Shown here piece after piece: positions 10,621-20,394 of a stretch of DNA of 64,000 bases (the stretch's first letter is position 1; every line of letters starts with the position of its first letter). The DNA comes from Dipylidium caninum (taxonomy: Eukaryota > Platyhelminthes > Cestoda > Cyclophyllidea > Dipylidiidae), in NCBI GenBank assembly GCA_017562135.1, contig QEYB01001053.1, forward strand, positions 620,001-684,000. The letters run 5' to 3'. The notes beneath the pieces were generated by a model. The model searched no databases, was not told the origin of the DNA, and saw nothing but the letters and a program-made list of their open reading frames with translations. Made by a program: the position numbers and the translations under genes.

Positions 10621-12250
10621 AATAATGCTAGAAGTTAGTCATTTATTTTCCTTTTAACATTAAACGCCTGTTTCATAGTTTTCAACCTGACAGCAACTTT
10701 CGGTGCGTCTCCTGCCTTCCTTTTCGGCTCCTCGAGCCCCGATGCTAATTACAATGTTTGCCTCCAAAAATAAATTAACAGTGCGACATAGTTTGTTGAA
10801 AATCGCGTATATTCCTCTCCCGAGGGACACTTCGGGGCCGGTGAAATCACCTCTCGTGGTAGGTACAAGGAAGCTCTTTTTCCTCACTAATCCGCCGTCC
10901 AACTTCTTCAATCCGTTCAGGAGAGAACACAGTCCATGGTGTTTGGGATTTCCTTTCTCAATGCTGCGAGCTTCCTTTTCCGTGCGAACGCGAGTGCCGC
11001 CCGCCGCTGATAAGGGAAAGGGGATTTCAGTAGTATGGTGCATATTCCCTTCCCTTAAGGAATGCGACGGTGTCGGTGAAATTCAGGGGTTATGAACATC
11101 TGGTGGTTAAATTCAACGAGGCACGCGAAAGCTCTGCTGTCTCACTAAACCGTCGTTGACTAGTTCCTCACAGAATGCAGTCCATGATGTTCGGGATTTC
11201 CTCTCTCCTCTGAATTTTCTTCGTCCTTTACTCACTCTTTATACGCGGGCTCGAGGTATTACAGTGCGGCCAGGAAGTCTCACTTGGCAGCTGAGGCGTT
11301 AAATGACCGCCGAATGGGCATCACTGAGCTCATGGCAGCCGTCAATGTCACCTCCTTCCTGCCCGCTGCTAACGAGATTGCCACCCGCCGCTGATAACTG
11401 AAATTGGATTTCAGTAGTATTGGGCTGGAAATCATAATTTCTTGAAAATTGGCGAATATTCCACTCTTAGCAGACACGTTGTTGTCGACAAAATCCAGGC
11501 GTTATGCACCTCTCGTAGTTAAGCCGAAAGAGGCACAGGAAAGCTCTTTTGCCCCACTGATTCGTCGTCCGCCTTTGTAGTGCACCGCATTTTTACTTCA
11601 CTGGGGCTCACTCTGTCGCCTGTCGACGTTTCTTCTCCTGGCATCAGACTGCCGCCGTCAGGAGCTGCGAAGTCGCCTCTTTCGACGAAATGCGTCGCTG
11701 TAAGAACCGCTGTCCGATCGACCGGCCGGCCGACGGCAGGAACAGACGCGCCTCTTCCGTGCCTCCGATTGCCGTCGTTCACACGTCAAATCGCCACTTT
11801 CACCGAAAAGTTGATTTTGTACGGCCTTTGAAAGAAAACACTCGTCATACCAATCTAATCTACTCTAATCAAAAAAGCATTCTCGTTGCCATAACAGCAG
11901 CGGAGTCATGTTTTTTCGGCAGTTAATTATTTTTATTAAATGGAATAAAACATGTGAAAATTTTGCGCTTTTTGTTTTTTACATACGCAAAACCCGTTTA
12001 ATGGTTTCCAGTCCAGAGGACTCGCTGCCTTTTCACTTCCCCTCGGGTCGCCTTCCCGACTGCTGGGGGCGCTTTCTCTATGGCAGTCTGTTCAGACTGC
12101 CATTCGCGGGAGCTGCGAGGTCCCCCCCTTTTCCACCCTCCCTCGCCCCCTCCAAATAATTGCCCTTTTTGTTTTCCTACTTCTATTCACCGCCTGTTTC
12201 ATAGTTTCCCAGTTGATAGTAAAATGGCTTTTTCGTAAAGGCGGCATGAG
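10620..12250. repeat. degenerate repeat block
   Basis: Several phrases recur with many mismatches. One is an AAGCTCT...CACTRATYCG phrase at about 10869, 11128 and 11539. Another is CCGCCGCTGATAA followed by GGATTTCAGTAGTAT at about 11001 and 11385. A third is a CGCCTGTTTCATAGTTT phrase at about 10664 and 12190, with weaker copies at about 456, 11984 and 13902. These look like old tandem and dispersed copies of one element. No coding potential or clear ends could be fixed. Confidence 0.55.
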
Positions 12251-13560
12251 AAAACGCATCTGGTTTTCTTCACTTCACCCTCGGTAGTTGCAAGGTCGCC
12301 CTTCTGGTGCATCTCCACGCCAACTTCGCCCTCCTCGATGAAACGGCCGCCGAGGGGAGGCGGAAGTGGAACAGTCGCTCCGCTCGCGTAGACGGAGAAA
12401 CTCTGTGGCGTTGTTGTCTACACTCTCTCTCTCCTTTGAATATTTTGCTTTTCATTTCCTCATTTTCCCCCTCCCTGTGGGGGGTTTCGGAGGAATGCGG
12501 ATGGTTCGCCTAACCGTCTCTCGATAGGCCCCCGATCGCCTCGTCTCCGCCTCGAAGGCGCCCGGTGGCGATGGAGCCGCGTGAAGACGACTTCCAGTCT
12601 CCCTGCGCGGACCCTCCGCGGGGCTCTTAGCAGGCCGGAGAGACGAGGTTGGCAGATCTCCGCCTCGGATGGTATTCCACCCTCCGAGACCGTCGTCGTG
12701 GGGCCAACTCGACCGGGCGGGTCAAGTGGTGGGGCGTCGGAGGGCGAGGACGAGGGCGCCGGGCGCGACGGGGCTCGAAGGGACGGGGCGGGGGGAGGCA
12801 ATTCTTCTTCTTCTCTCTTCTGCACCAGAAATTCTGTCTTTTAACACCCTCGAGCCTCCCTCCCCGTCGCCTGACGCCTTAACCACGGGGTGTGCATTCC
12901 GCCTCGTCCTTTATTAAATTACCAGTCGGCTCAGGCTCCACCTCCCTCGTCAAGAGGGCCGATTAATTAATGAACAAGGCGAGTGAGAAAAAGAAAGAAA
13001 GAAAGAAAGGGCGAAGAGGGGGAGCGCTTTTCGCGTCGAGGACCTGAGAAATTTTCCGTTTTTCGTCGACGAGGAGGCGGCGCTTGGCGACGTGGTTCAA
13101 TGGCGCGGCGTCACTGCTTTGGAGCGGAACGAGACGACTCAGGGCGTCTCCTCCGCCTCCGTCGCCTCCTCCACCCCTCGACTCTCCAACCAATCAGAAG
13201 GCGTCCCGCAGGGTTTATATTTTCAGGCTGGACACTATGAAGTAGGCGTTGAATATGAGTAGAAAGCACAAGTTGGACTAACTCTCATGAGCATCTTCAA
13301 CTTTCTGCCAACGATTTGGCAAGTCGCAAATGCCTTTTTGAGGAAATTTTTACCTTTACAGTTAGTAAACAAGTCAAAGTTGCTTATGATGTTTGTTTTC
13401 CCCTAAAAATAAATCGTGCTTAGGGAAAAGGAAGATAATCGGTAGGAGAAGTGTTGGGTGAATTCGGAGGATGTGGAAAACTTCGAATTGTCGAGAAGTT
13501 GTTTAGTTTGTAGACAATAAATGAAGCCTCGCGCCGTCGTCGTTGTGCGTTGCCAGACAG
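12250..13560. other. GC-rich, CpG-containing gene-poor sequence
   Basis: Open Pro/Arg/Ser-rich frames appear on both strands between 12460 and 13240, as expected from high GC. No family or exon chain was found. Confidence 0.3.
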
Positions 13561-13795
13561 CAACACTGCGCGGTGCCGATGGAGCAGAACCGGTTTTTCA
13601 TCTTCAAAACGCTTTTTTTAACTTTTCAGAGAGTACACAATGGCAATTAGCGTCTATGCTTCGGTAGCCGAAGGCAAGTAAGGAGACGCAGCGAATATTA
13701 TCAGGTTGCAAAGCATGAAATTGGCAAAAATTACGGAGTCCGCGGCTGACATCGGCCGAGGTGGCGTCACAAGTCGGCCAAATTGGTGGTCACCC

Positions 13796-13882
13796 AAATG
13801 CCAAACTGAGATTTTACGGCCTCTCATCGTGTATGGCGACATTTCCCACAGCCTGCTGCGTTCCACCGGGCTCCGGCGACAC
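13796..13882. repeat. dispersed repeat, copy A
   Basis: An 85-base segment with the core GTGTATGGCGACATTTCCCA followed by CAGCCTGCTGCGTTCCACCG. It resembles the segment at 14639-14724, with roughly one mismatch in five bases. Confidence 0.65.
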
Positions 13883-14352
13883 AACTGTCCGCCCCCTCAC
13901 GGCTGTTTCAGGGTTTCCAACCCCGATGTGCTTCTCCTCTCCCTGCTCCTCCACGTCTCCCTCTCGATTGGGTCGGAGGTGGACAGGCACCACCGAAACA
14001 CAGTGAAAACACACGCGCCGCGACACATTTGGGCGTTGCGGGCCAGTCGGCGGGAGTCTGTCTCTCTTCGGCCCCCTAACCGCTCCTCTTGAAGTCGCCA
14101 AGACGAGTTTGAGTGGCGCTGCTGGATGTCTCGTCTGCCGACTTCGAGTTCATCGGCAGGCGAAGTGTCAACTACTCTCCTCACCGCCCCCTTTTTGGCC
14201 TAAAAATCTCTCATTTTGTAAGGACATTCCTTCCAGCCGATCGTCCACTCGATCGCGCACTCGAAGGAAGTGGCCTTCTTCTGGTCGCACCAGAAAGGAG
14301 TTGCATCGTTTGCCTTCTTTGTCCCTTATAGAGGAAATTCGCCCTGGTTGAG

Positions 14353-14439
14353 ATGGAGCGAATTTTGGAGGAGCAGATCCCCTTCAACATACGCCTCCAA
14401 GCGGAACGGGCCATTCGGGTGGAGCAGAACTTCCTCAAG
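14353..14439 (+). CDS. candidate first exon of the orphan gene at 15262
   Basis: 29 codons from an ATG to an AAG|GTGCGC donor in phase 0; the peptide begins MERILEEQIPFN and looks like an amphipathic helix. A CACAG acceptor at 15246 would join it in frame to six codons before the ATG at 15262, extending the unrecognised protein at its N-terminus. The join is inferred from phase only, and an 807-base intron would be needed. Confidence 0.3.
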
Positions 14440-14469
14440 GTGCGCACCGTGTCACCCCGTGTGGCGGCT

Positions 14470-14500
14470 CTTCTTCTTCTTCTTCTTCTTCTTCTTCTTT
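14470..14500. repeat. (CTT)n microsatellite
   Basis: An uninterrupted CTT run of about ten units inside the putative intron following the 14353 exon. Confidence 0.85.
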
Positions 14501-14638
14501 TTCTCCTTTCCTCGGCGGTGCCTCCTCCACCGCCGTCACCGCCGGCGCGCGCGACGCTGGACGCCTCCTCCCACTTGCTGTGCGAGGCGACTTGTGGACG
14601 AGGTCGAAACACCCACGGCAGTGCGTCACACTTCGCCC

Positions 14639-14724
14639 AAACACCAAACGGACATTTTCTGTCCTCTCAGCGTGTATGGCGACTTTTCCCACAGACTGTG
14701 GCGTTCCACCGAGCTTTAGCGCCA
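14639..14724. repeat. dispersed repeat, copy B
   Basis: Second copy of the segment at 13796-13882, with the core GTGTATGGCGACTTTTCCCA and GCGTTCCACCGAGC. Both copies are open in the same plus frame, but the reading frames do not extend into anything recognisable. Confidence 0.65.
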
Positions 14725-15063
14725 CGATTTCTTCCTCTTTGGAGGAGGCATCTAACACGATTAAGCCTCGAATGCCCTTCGCGCCGCAGCATGGAACCGC
14801 GTCTCGGACGGCCTACTCGCAGCCTACGGCCTCGAGGGTGCCTTCGCGGCACCGCTGACCGCCTCGAAGTGCCACCGTCCCGGTGAATCCCCCCTCGAGC
14901 CTGGCAGCAACGCCGACTTGGCGGAGGCGCCAAGAAGCCTCTTCCCTCACACGCACGCCTGCCTGAGTGTGAGGCGATCTCTTCGCCACCAATTACCTTA
15001 ACCAGCCTATTTAATTAGCGAGTAATCCGATTGTTCCAAACTGACATTCACACATTCCAACGC

Positions 15064-15086
15064 GCACACACACACACACACACACA
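15064..15086. repeat. (CA)n microsatellite
   Basis: A perfect CA dinucleotide run that continues as CAAACA-type units, followed by a GA-rich stretch, about 180 bases before the ATG of the 511-residue protein. Confidence 0.85.
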
Positions 15087-15261
15087 AACACAAACACGGA
15101 GAGCGAGCGAGAACGAGAACGAGAGAGAGAAACCTTTCCACGGGAGTTAACATTGTACCTTCGGTGAGACGCCTCTCCATTGGCTGCGCATCGTATTCAC
15201 CGGTCTAGAAACGTTGTCACTTTAAGCAACAGGCCTGTCACAGACTGCAATTCGTGAACAA

Positions 15262-16797
15262 ATGTCCTCCAACTTCATGGCAGTGTCAAATGCCAACCCC
15301 ACCGTGAGACTCAGCTACAGTCGGGTCTACCGACTGCCCGAGGCCGATCGGGCCGAGGGGGAGACTACGTCGGACGGGGAGGCCGAGCCGATCGGCTGGG
15401 ATCCGCGTTATGGCACCCTCTTCCTCTCCGAAAATGCCCTCCTCTACGGTCCCTACCTGGCGGCCTCGTCGGAGGAGAAGTTTGTCCTCGCCCAGATGCC
15501 CAACATTGTGCGAGATCGGGGAAAGAAGTGTCTCTACCGCATCTTTGAGATGTACACCGCGGTTAAGTTGGGACGAAATGGCCTTCGCGCTCGTCCACGC
15601 GATCCGGCCACCGACAGGGCTTACTACTTTCCCACGCAATTTCCCACCTGTCTCGCTCTCTCTGTGGTCCACTTCGACGAGGACATTTCCGCCAAGTGTG
15701 CTGTCCTCGTCTACAAATTTCGAGCTGCTGAAGTGGCCGCTCTCGCCTTCAAAATGCTCACAACTTTTAAAAGTCCGCCTCACCGAAATCGCCGATCGCC
15801 AGCACCCACCGCTTTCTCCACAATTCCCCACAATGGTCGAGCCTCGTTGCATCGAAATGCGTCAAGTCGGTGTATTCGCGAACGAGACATCCAAATTAGT
15901 GGAACACGCCGGTCAATGCGGCAGTCGAGGCCACGGCAAGTGGACATGCAGTCGTCCAGACGGTGGAATGAGGCCTTCATTGACTTTGGCGGTGTAGGCG
16001 TCAAGTCGGGCAGTGTGACCAGACTTTCCCGAGGTCAGTCGAAGCGTCGAAGCAAGAGTGGCCCCCGAGAGCCGAGGGGAGTGGCGGGAGAGCAGGTGAG
16101 ACGGCAGCACAAGAGATGCTACTGCTGCCATCACCAGTGTCCCCACTGCGCGAGTGAGAGGCGAGTGAAATACTTCGCCAAAACCGGCGCTGCCACCGGT
16201 TTTGGCGTTGACGAGGGGTTACTGCTGATCATGAATGGGAAGAAGTACCCCATTAGCCTATTCCATGAATTAATGAATCAACTGGAGGAAACCGTTCCGG
16301 TCTACTGGCGAGGCAAAGTTACAAAAAGGACGAACAACAGCGAGGAAAGCAGAAGCATTAGCAGCAGCAGCAGTAGCAGCCGTGGTCGCATCCGACTGAG
16401 TAACGGTAAGGGTAAAGGAGGCGGGAGATCAAAATCCAGCGAACCGGTGGTTGAATTGGTCTTTGACAAGTTGAAGAACAGTTCTACGCTGAATGGAAGC
16501 GAAGTCACCTTCCAGAATGAGGCCTCGAGTGGAAATGGCGGAGAGGACGAGGGGAGAAGCAACTCGATCACGGTGATTCGGTTGAGCAGACAAGGCGATT
16601 CTGACAGCGAGAGAGGCGAGGAGGAGGGAGAAGGTGGAGCAGACGGCTACGGGTACCTCGCGTCACCGCCGAAGGTCCTCGGTGACGGCACAACCGTGTA
16701 CAACCTCTACGGGCGACAGAAATCCGAGGGCGGCATGTCACACGCCTTCACCGACACCCTTTACGCGGCGGACGAAACACCCGACGAGAATGTGTAA
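15262..16797 (+). CDS. unrecognised 511-residue protein, possible PTB-like N-terminal half
   Basis: A long uninterrupted frame opens with the first ATG after an in-frame stop at 15223 and ends in TAA. I do not recognise it. Residues about 50-170 look like a folded domain: YGTLFLSENALLYGPYL, then CLYRIFEMYTAVKLGRNG, then ALSVVHFDEDIS and a final amphipathic helix CAVLVYKFRAAEVAALAF. The strand-rich core ending in a helix resembles phosphotyrosine-binding/PID domains such as FAM43, but this is a guess. Residues 175-280 are Arg/Ser-rich. A Cys/His cluster (CYCCHHQCPHC, about 286-296) could bind metal. The last 170 residues are Ser/Gly/Glu-rich with short Ser runs. Length, codon use and the ordered first half argue that it is a real gene. 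It may have an upstream exon at 14353-14439. Confidence 0.6.
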   Translation: MSSNFMAVSNANPTVRLSYSRVYRLPEADRAEGETTSDGEAEPIGWDPRYGTLFLSENALLYGPYLAASSEEKFVLAQMPNIVRDRGKKCLYRIFEMYTAVKLGRNGLRARPRDPATDRAYYFPTQFPTCLALSVVHFDEDISAKCAVLVYKFRAAEVAALAFKMLTTFKSPPHRNRRSPAPTAFSTIPHNGRASLHRNASSRCIRERDIQISGTRRSMRQSRPRQVDMQSSRRWNEAFIDFGGVGVKSGSVTRLSRGQSKRRSKSGPREPRGVAGEQVRRQHKRCYCCHHQCPHCASERRVKYFAKTGAATGFGVDEGLLLIMNGKKYPISLFHELMNQLEETVPVYWRGKVTKRTNNSEESRSISSSSSSSRGRIRLSNGKGKGGGRSKSSEPVVELVFDKLKNSSTLNGSEVTFQNEASSGNGGEDEGRSNSITVIRLSRQGDSDSERGEEEGEGGADGYGYLASPPKVLGDGTTVYNLYGRQKSEGGMSHAFTDTLYAADETPDENV

Positions 16798-16799
16798 AA

Positions 16800-19700
16800 G
16801 CTTCCCTAGAAAAAAAACTGTCCTATTTCAAAAAACTATTTAAATTTTCTCTTTGTCCGTCTGCACTTTTCTGTTACACGGTAACTCTTTGTCCGCAGAG
16901 TGAGCAGCTGGTAGCTGGAGGAAATGTGCCTCTGCCACGGCAATTCTCCCAAGGTGGTTGCACAAAAATAGCGAAAGGGGAACACAGGTAAGCAAGCCGA
17001 GAAAGTTTTTTTGACGTCACAACGGAATGCCAGGCATAAAACCATTTGGGAAGTCATTGGAATTACGCGTAGAAGAAAAAGAACTGCACGAGAACCTGCT
17101 TATGAGCGCCTCAAAGGGGTTAATTGCCTTCGCAATCCCACGAAACACGAAACCGCAGGGTATTAGACAATTTACCTTAATTACGACTTCATTTAGAACT
17201 TACTCGCTGACTAATAATTACTTCGTTTTCCGTAGACGCGACCTACTTGAAATTAAAAGTGTAGGGGATGTAACATTAAGTAAATTAGTGTTTTGCCCTC
17301 AGCAACCGAGTGGTTTTAATAGGTACACTGTGAAATAGACCACAAAACCGCCGATCTAATAAAAGTTTATGTGTTGTTAAGTTTTAGAAACGGCGGAAAA
17401 ACCGCCGAACGCCATATAGTCCATAAAAACGCCTCTTTTGTTCACCACCTTCAGATAAGTCGTTTAGGTTCTGAGTGCATTTATAACGCAAAGTAACGTG
17501 GCTAAAATACTGAGACAAAGCGCGAAATTCCTTATGGAAATATTGAAGTCTACATAACCTTCCATGTGTTGATAACCATCTTTTCACAAGTTTCCACCTC
17601 TCGGTGTGTCTATTAATTTATATAACCCCCCCATTCACATTTTATTTCATTCCTTCTGCGCCATACTATACACTTCATCGCAGTTTGGGTGGGGAAAATT
17701 TTGCTCAACTGAACACCAGACTCTGTCTTGTATTCTCAGTGTCGCGGCGCCTCAATCAGTTTATTGACAGCTTGTCTCGCTCCCAGTGTGGTTTGTTCTC
17801 ACACAAGAACGAAATAACTCGGGCTAGAAGAAATTGTCGCCACACGCCCTGGGGCCCCGAGCGCGTGGTCTTGGATCGCTACCCCGACACGTCTTTTGTG
17901 TTTACCCTGTCAAGGCACTCGAACTGTGCTATACAGACGATTTCCTGCCTCTCGTAGTCGCGTCATCTCGTCAAAACAGTGCTAATTGACAAAACTACAT
18001 TGTTAAGCCGGCGGGTTTTGCCCTTCCTACGTGAAAATTGCACATGTGTTTTCAATTGATACACAATTCACTTATCACTTTTTAATCAAAGATGAGCAAT
18101 GTCTATAAATTCTCGAGAATTTTTCGACTTCTATGAAACAGTGCATTCCTCCTCTGCGGTTGTTTCCACCCCTCGAATGTGGAACGATAATTGCTGATGG
18201 CAGGCCAGGTAGTGAGGCAAAATTTTCCCTCACTTGTTTGATGTCCCCCTTAAATCCACAGTTTTCTAACGCAGGTGGACTCCGTCATTCTGCTTTCAAT
18301 CAGTCGTCAAAGTAAGCAGAAGATGGAGAAGATTCCGCGGTTCACCTAGTAACTCGGGTAGAAATGACGCTGAGCATTGCCAAGTCGCCATTCCAAAGTG
18401 GCCGGAGTGTAAGCCTCTACCCTGTAGGACTAAACGAGCGAAGTATAAATTTTTTGGACCCACGAGGGTAACCGATTTTCCAGGGCCTCTTTTCGAAAGA
18501 GGCGGGCAGACATGTGCACACACTCGGCGCCCTCGACAACCGTCAATTAAAACACTATAGCAGATTCGGCCACCCGAAAAGGTCGCCCCATTTCTTACCT
18601 GAAAAAGCAAACTAACGATAAGATTAGTTAAGAAGTCATTGTTTCGTCTTGGCAACCCCGCGGTGGAACTTTCACCTGACTCTGGAGAGGGTGTGAATAA
18701 TTCAATTGGAAGAGCTTTCGTTTCTGGAGAGCAGAACTGTTATCATTAATCCAAATGGCACTCTGATGAATTTGCTTAATTATTACGAACTGAAGTGGGG
18801 GGAGGTGAGAACTTGAATTGCGGAATAGCGGTAGAAAAAGGTTTTTTGGATGCTTGCAGTGTCGCGTCTGGAGGAATGTAAAATATCATTTCGTGACATA
18901 ATCCCATCACATGAATGTACTCTACATTCGCCCTGAAATGGCCGACCAAAAAAGCAATCTACGCGATTTTATGAGCTGCATTATTGACGTGTACAAGAAC
19001 ACTATCGTTTGAAAGCACTTGAACTCGCCCTGAAGGCCTAATGACGTTAAAAATTTCCAATAGCTCATATACGTCGATGCCTAAATTACGAGCACTCGGA
19101 ACCTCACTGTGAAACGAGATGGCACAAGAAACCATGCTTAAAAGAGTAACCCAGAGTCATGTTGATTTCCCATTCTTTCCATATTTAGTAAAAATTATGG
19201 CTCGAGATATACACACATAACAAGCACAGTTTGCCTTAGGAGACCAAATATTAGTAAAATTTATTTACAGGTTAAAAGGAGAGAGCATTATAAATCAAAA
19301 ATAAGGAAGATGCTCTGCAACTAGATTTTAAGAACAAGTTCTTCCCTATCCACTAATTGAAAGTAGAGATGTTAAATGCGAAAAGACATAAACAATGTAG
19401 CGAATATAAAAGCCATTTTACTAAGAATATTGAAGTTGAATTATGCAAAGTTTTCTGAGGACATCTGAGGTGAGTCAATAACATCACATGGATTAATAAA
19501 ATTGCATAAAAATAACATCGTGCCATCGGATACGCACCAAAGCACACAAGAAATGGTTAGACTGGTGTCCACTTTATGAAAATTTGGTTAGGGTGGACCA
19601 ACCCATGTAATTTTGAACCTCTAACTATGAATATCATTTTTATAGTGTTAATGATAATAAAGTTTATAACGAGTATGTGAGCTAGGAAATCATGTGGTAA

Positions 19701-20394
19701 TGAGTGAAATAGGCTTTAATCGTTTACATAAAACTGTAGAATTTCCTACAGACTGTGCATGCATTTTGCTCCGTTGGTGAATGATAAAGCGATTCAGGCC
19801 ACGGAATCAGAGTGTTACATTATTAACACATACGTAATTGTTTTGGGCTCCTAAATATAACGGACTGCTTTATTAATGGGACCGTGGTTGATTTCATAAA
19901 TCAAGTGACGCCTTATGGGGCTCAGAAAAAAACTTTCGTGCAAATGAATGACGTACTTCTGACTCTCAAGAAGTACAGACTAGTGTGGTACTCAAAGATG
20001 GTTTATTGGAATCACAAAAATTTGTGCGAATACAAAACAAATAAAGGCTAACGTTATTGTTAAGACAATAATAATTTCACATAAGAAGTATTTTTAACAT
20101 ATTCTGTTAGAAATTTACCAGCAAAGTCTCGTAAGAACAACTTTTCTTGGTTTATTTAATTGGTCTCAAACACTTTTCAAAAACGACCTTACACATTTGA
20201 AGGTTGCCAGCTGGCCCAAGAGTGTAATGACCGTGCTGAACATAGTGGGTGTATTCTCTGTGATTATTAACGACGCAATTATAGAAACGATATAATGCTG
20301 AACCGAGTTGCCCATGTTTTCTAGTGAGCCTAAACGACATCCAGTTATTGTGCGACTGCGCAGGTCCGTGATTTATCCATTTATTTACTTTCAG
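16800..20394. other. AT-rich region upstream of the visible INTS9 exons
   Basis: This interval should contain the first exon or exons of INTS9 (about 90 residues, ending in phase 1). I looked for the family's N-terminal signatures and did not find them. A short coding-looking piece around 18736-18805 ends at GAG|GTGAGA but could not be placed. No other gene or repeat is supported. Confidence 0.35.

Noticed and set aside
13571..13705. Possible mini-exons ATGGAGCAGAACCG and AGAGTACACAATGGC around a 37-base GT-AG gap
   Set aside because: The splice sites look good, but the next gap would be only 27 bases and the joined peptide runs into the dispersed repeat. No family was recognised.
14211..14720. 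Several overlapping frames with poly-Leu, poly-Phe or poly-Arg
   Set aside because: They read through a CTT microsatellite in three frames and cannot be distinguished from chance.
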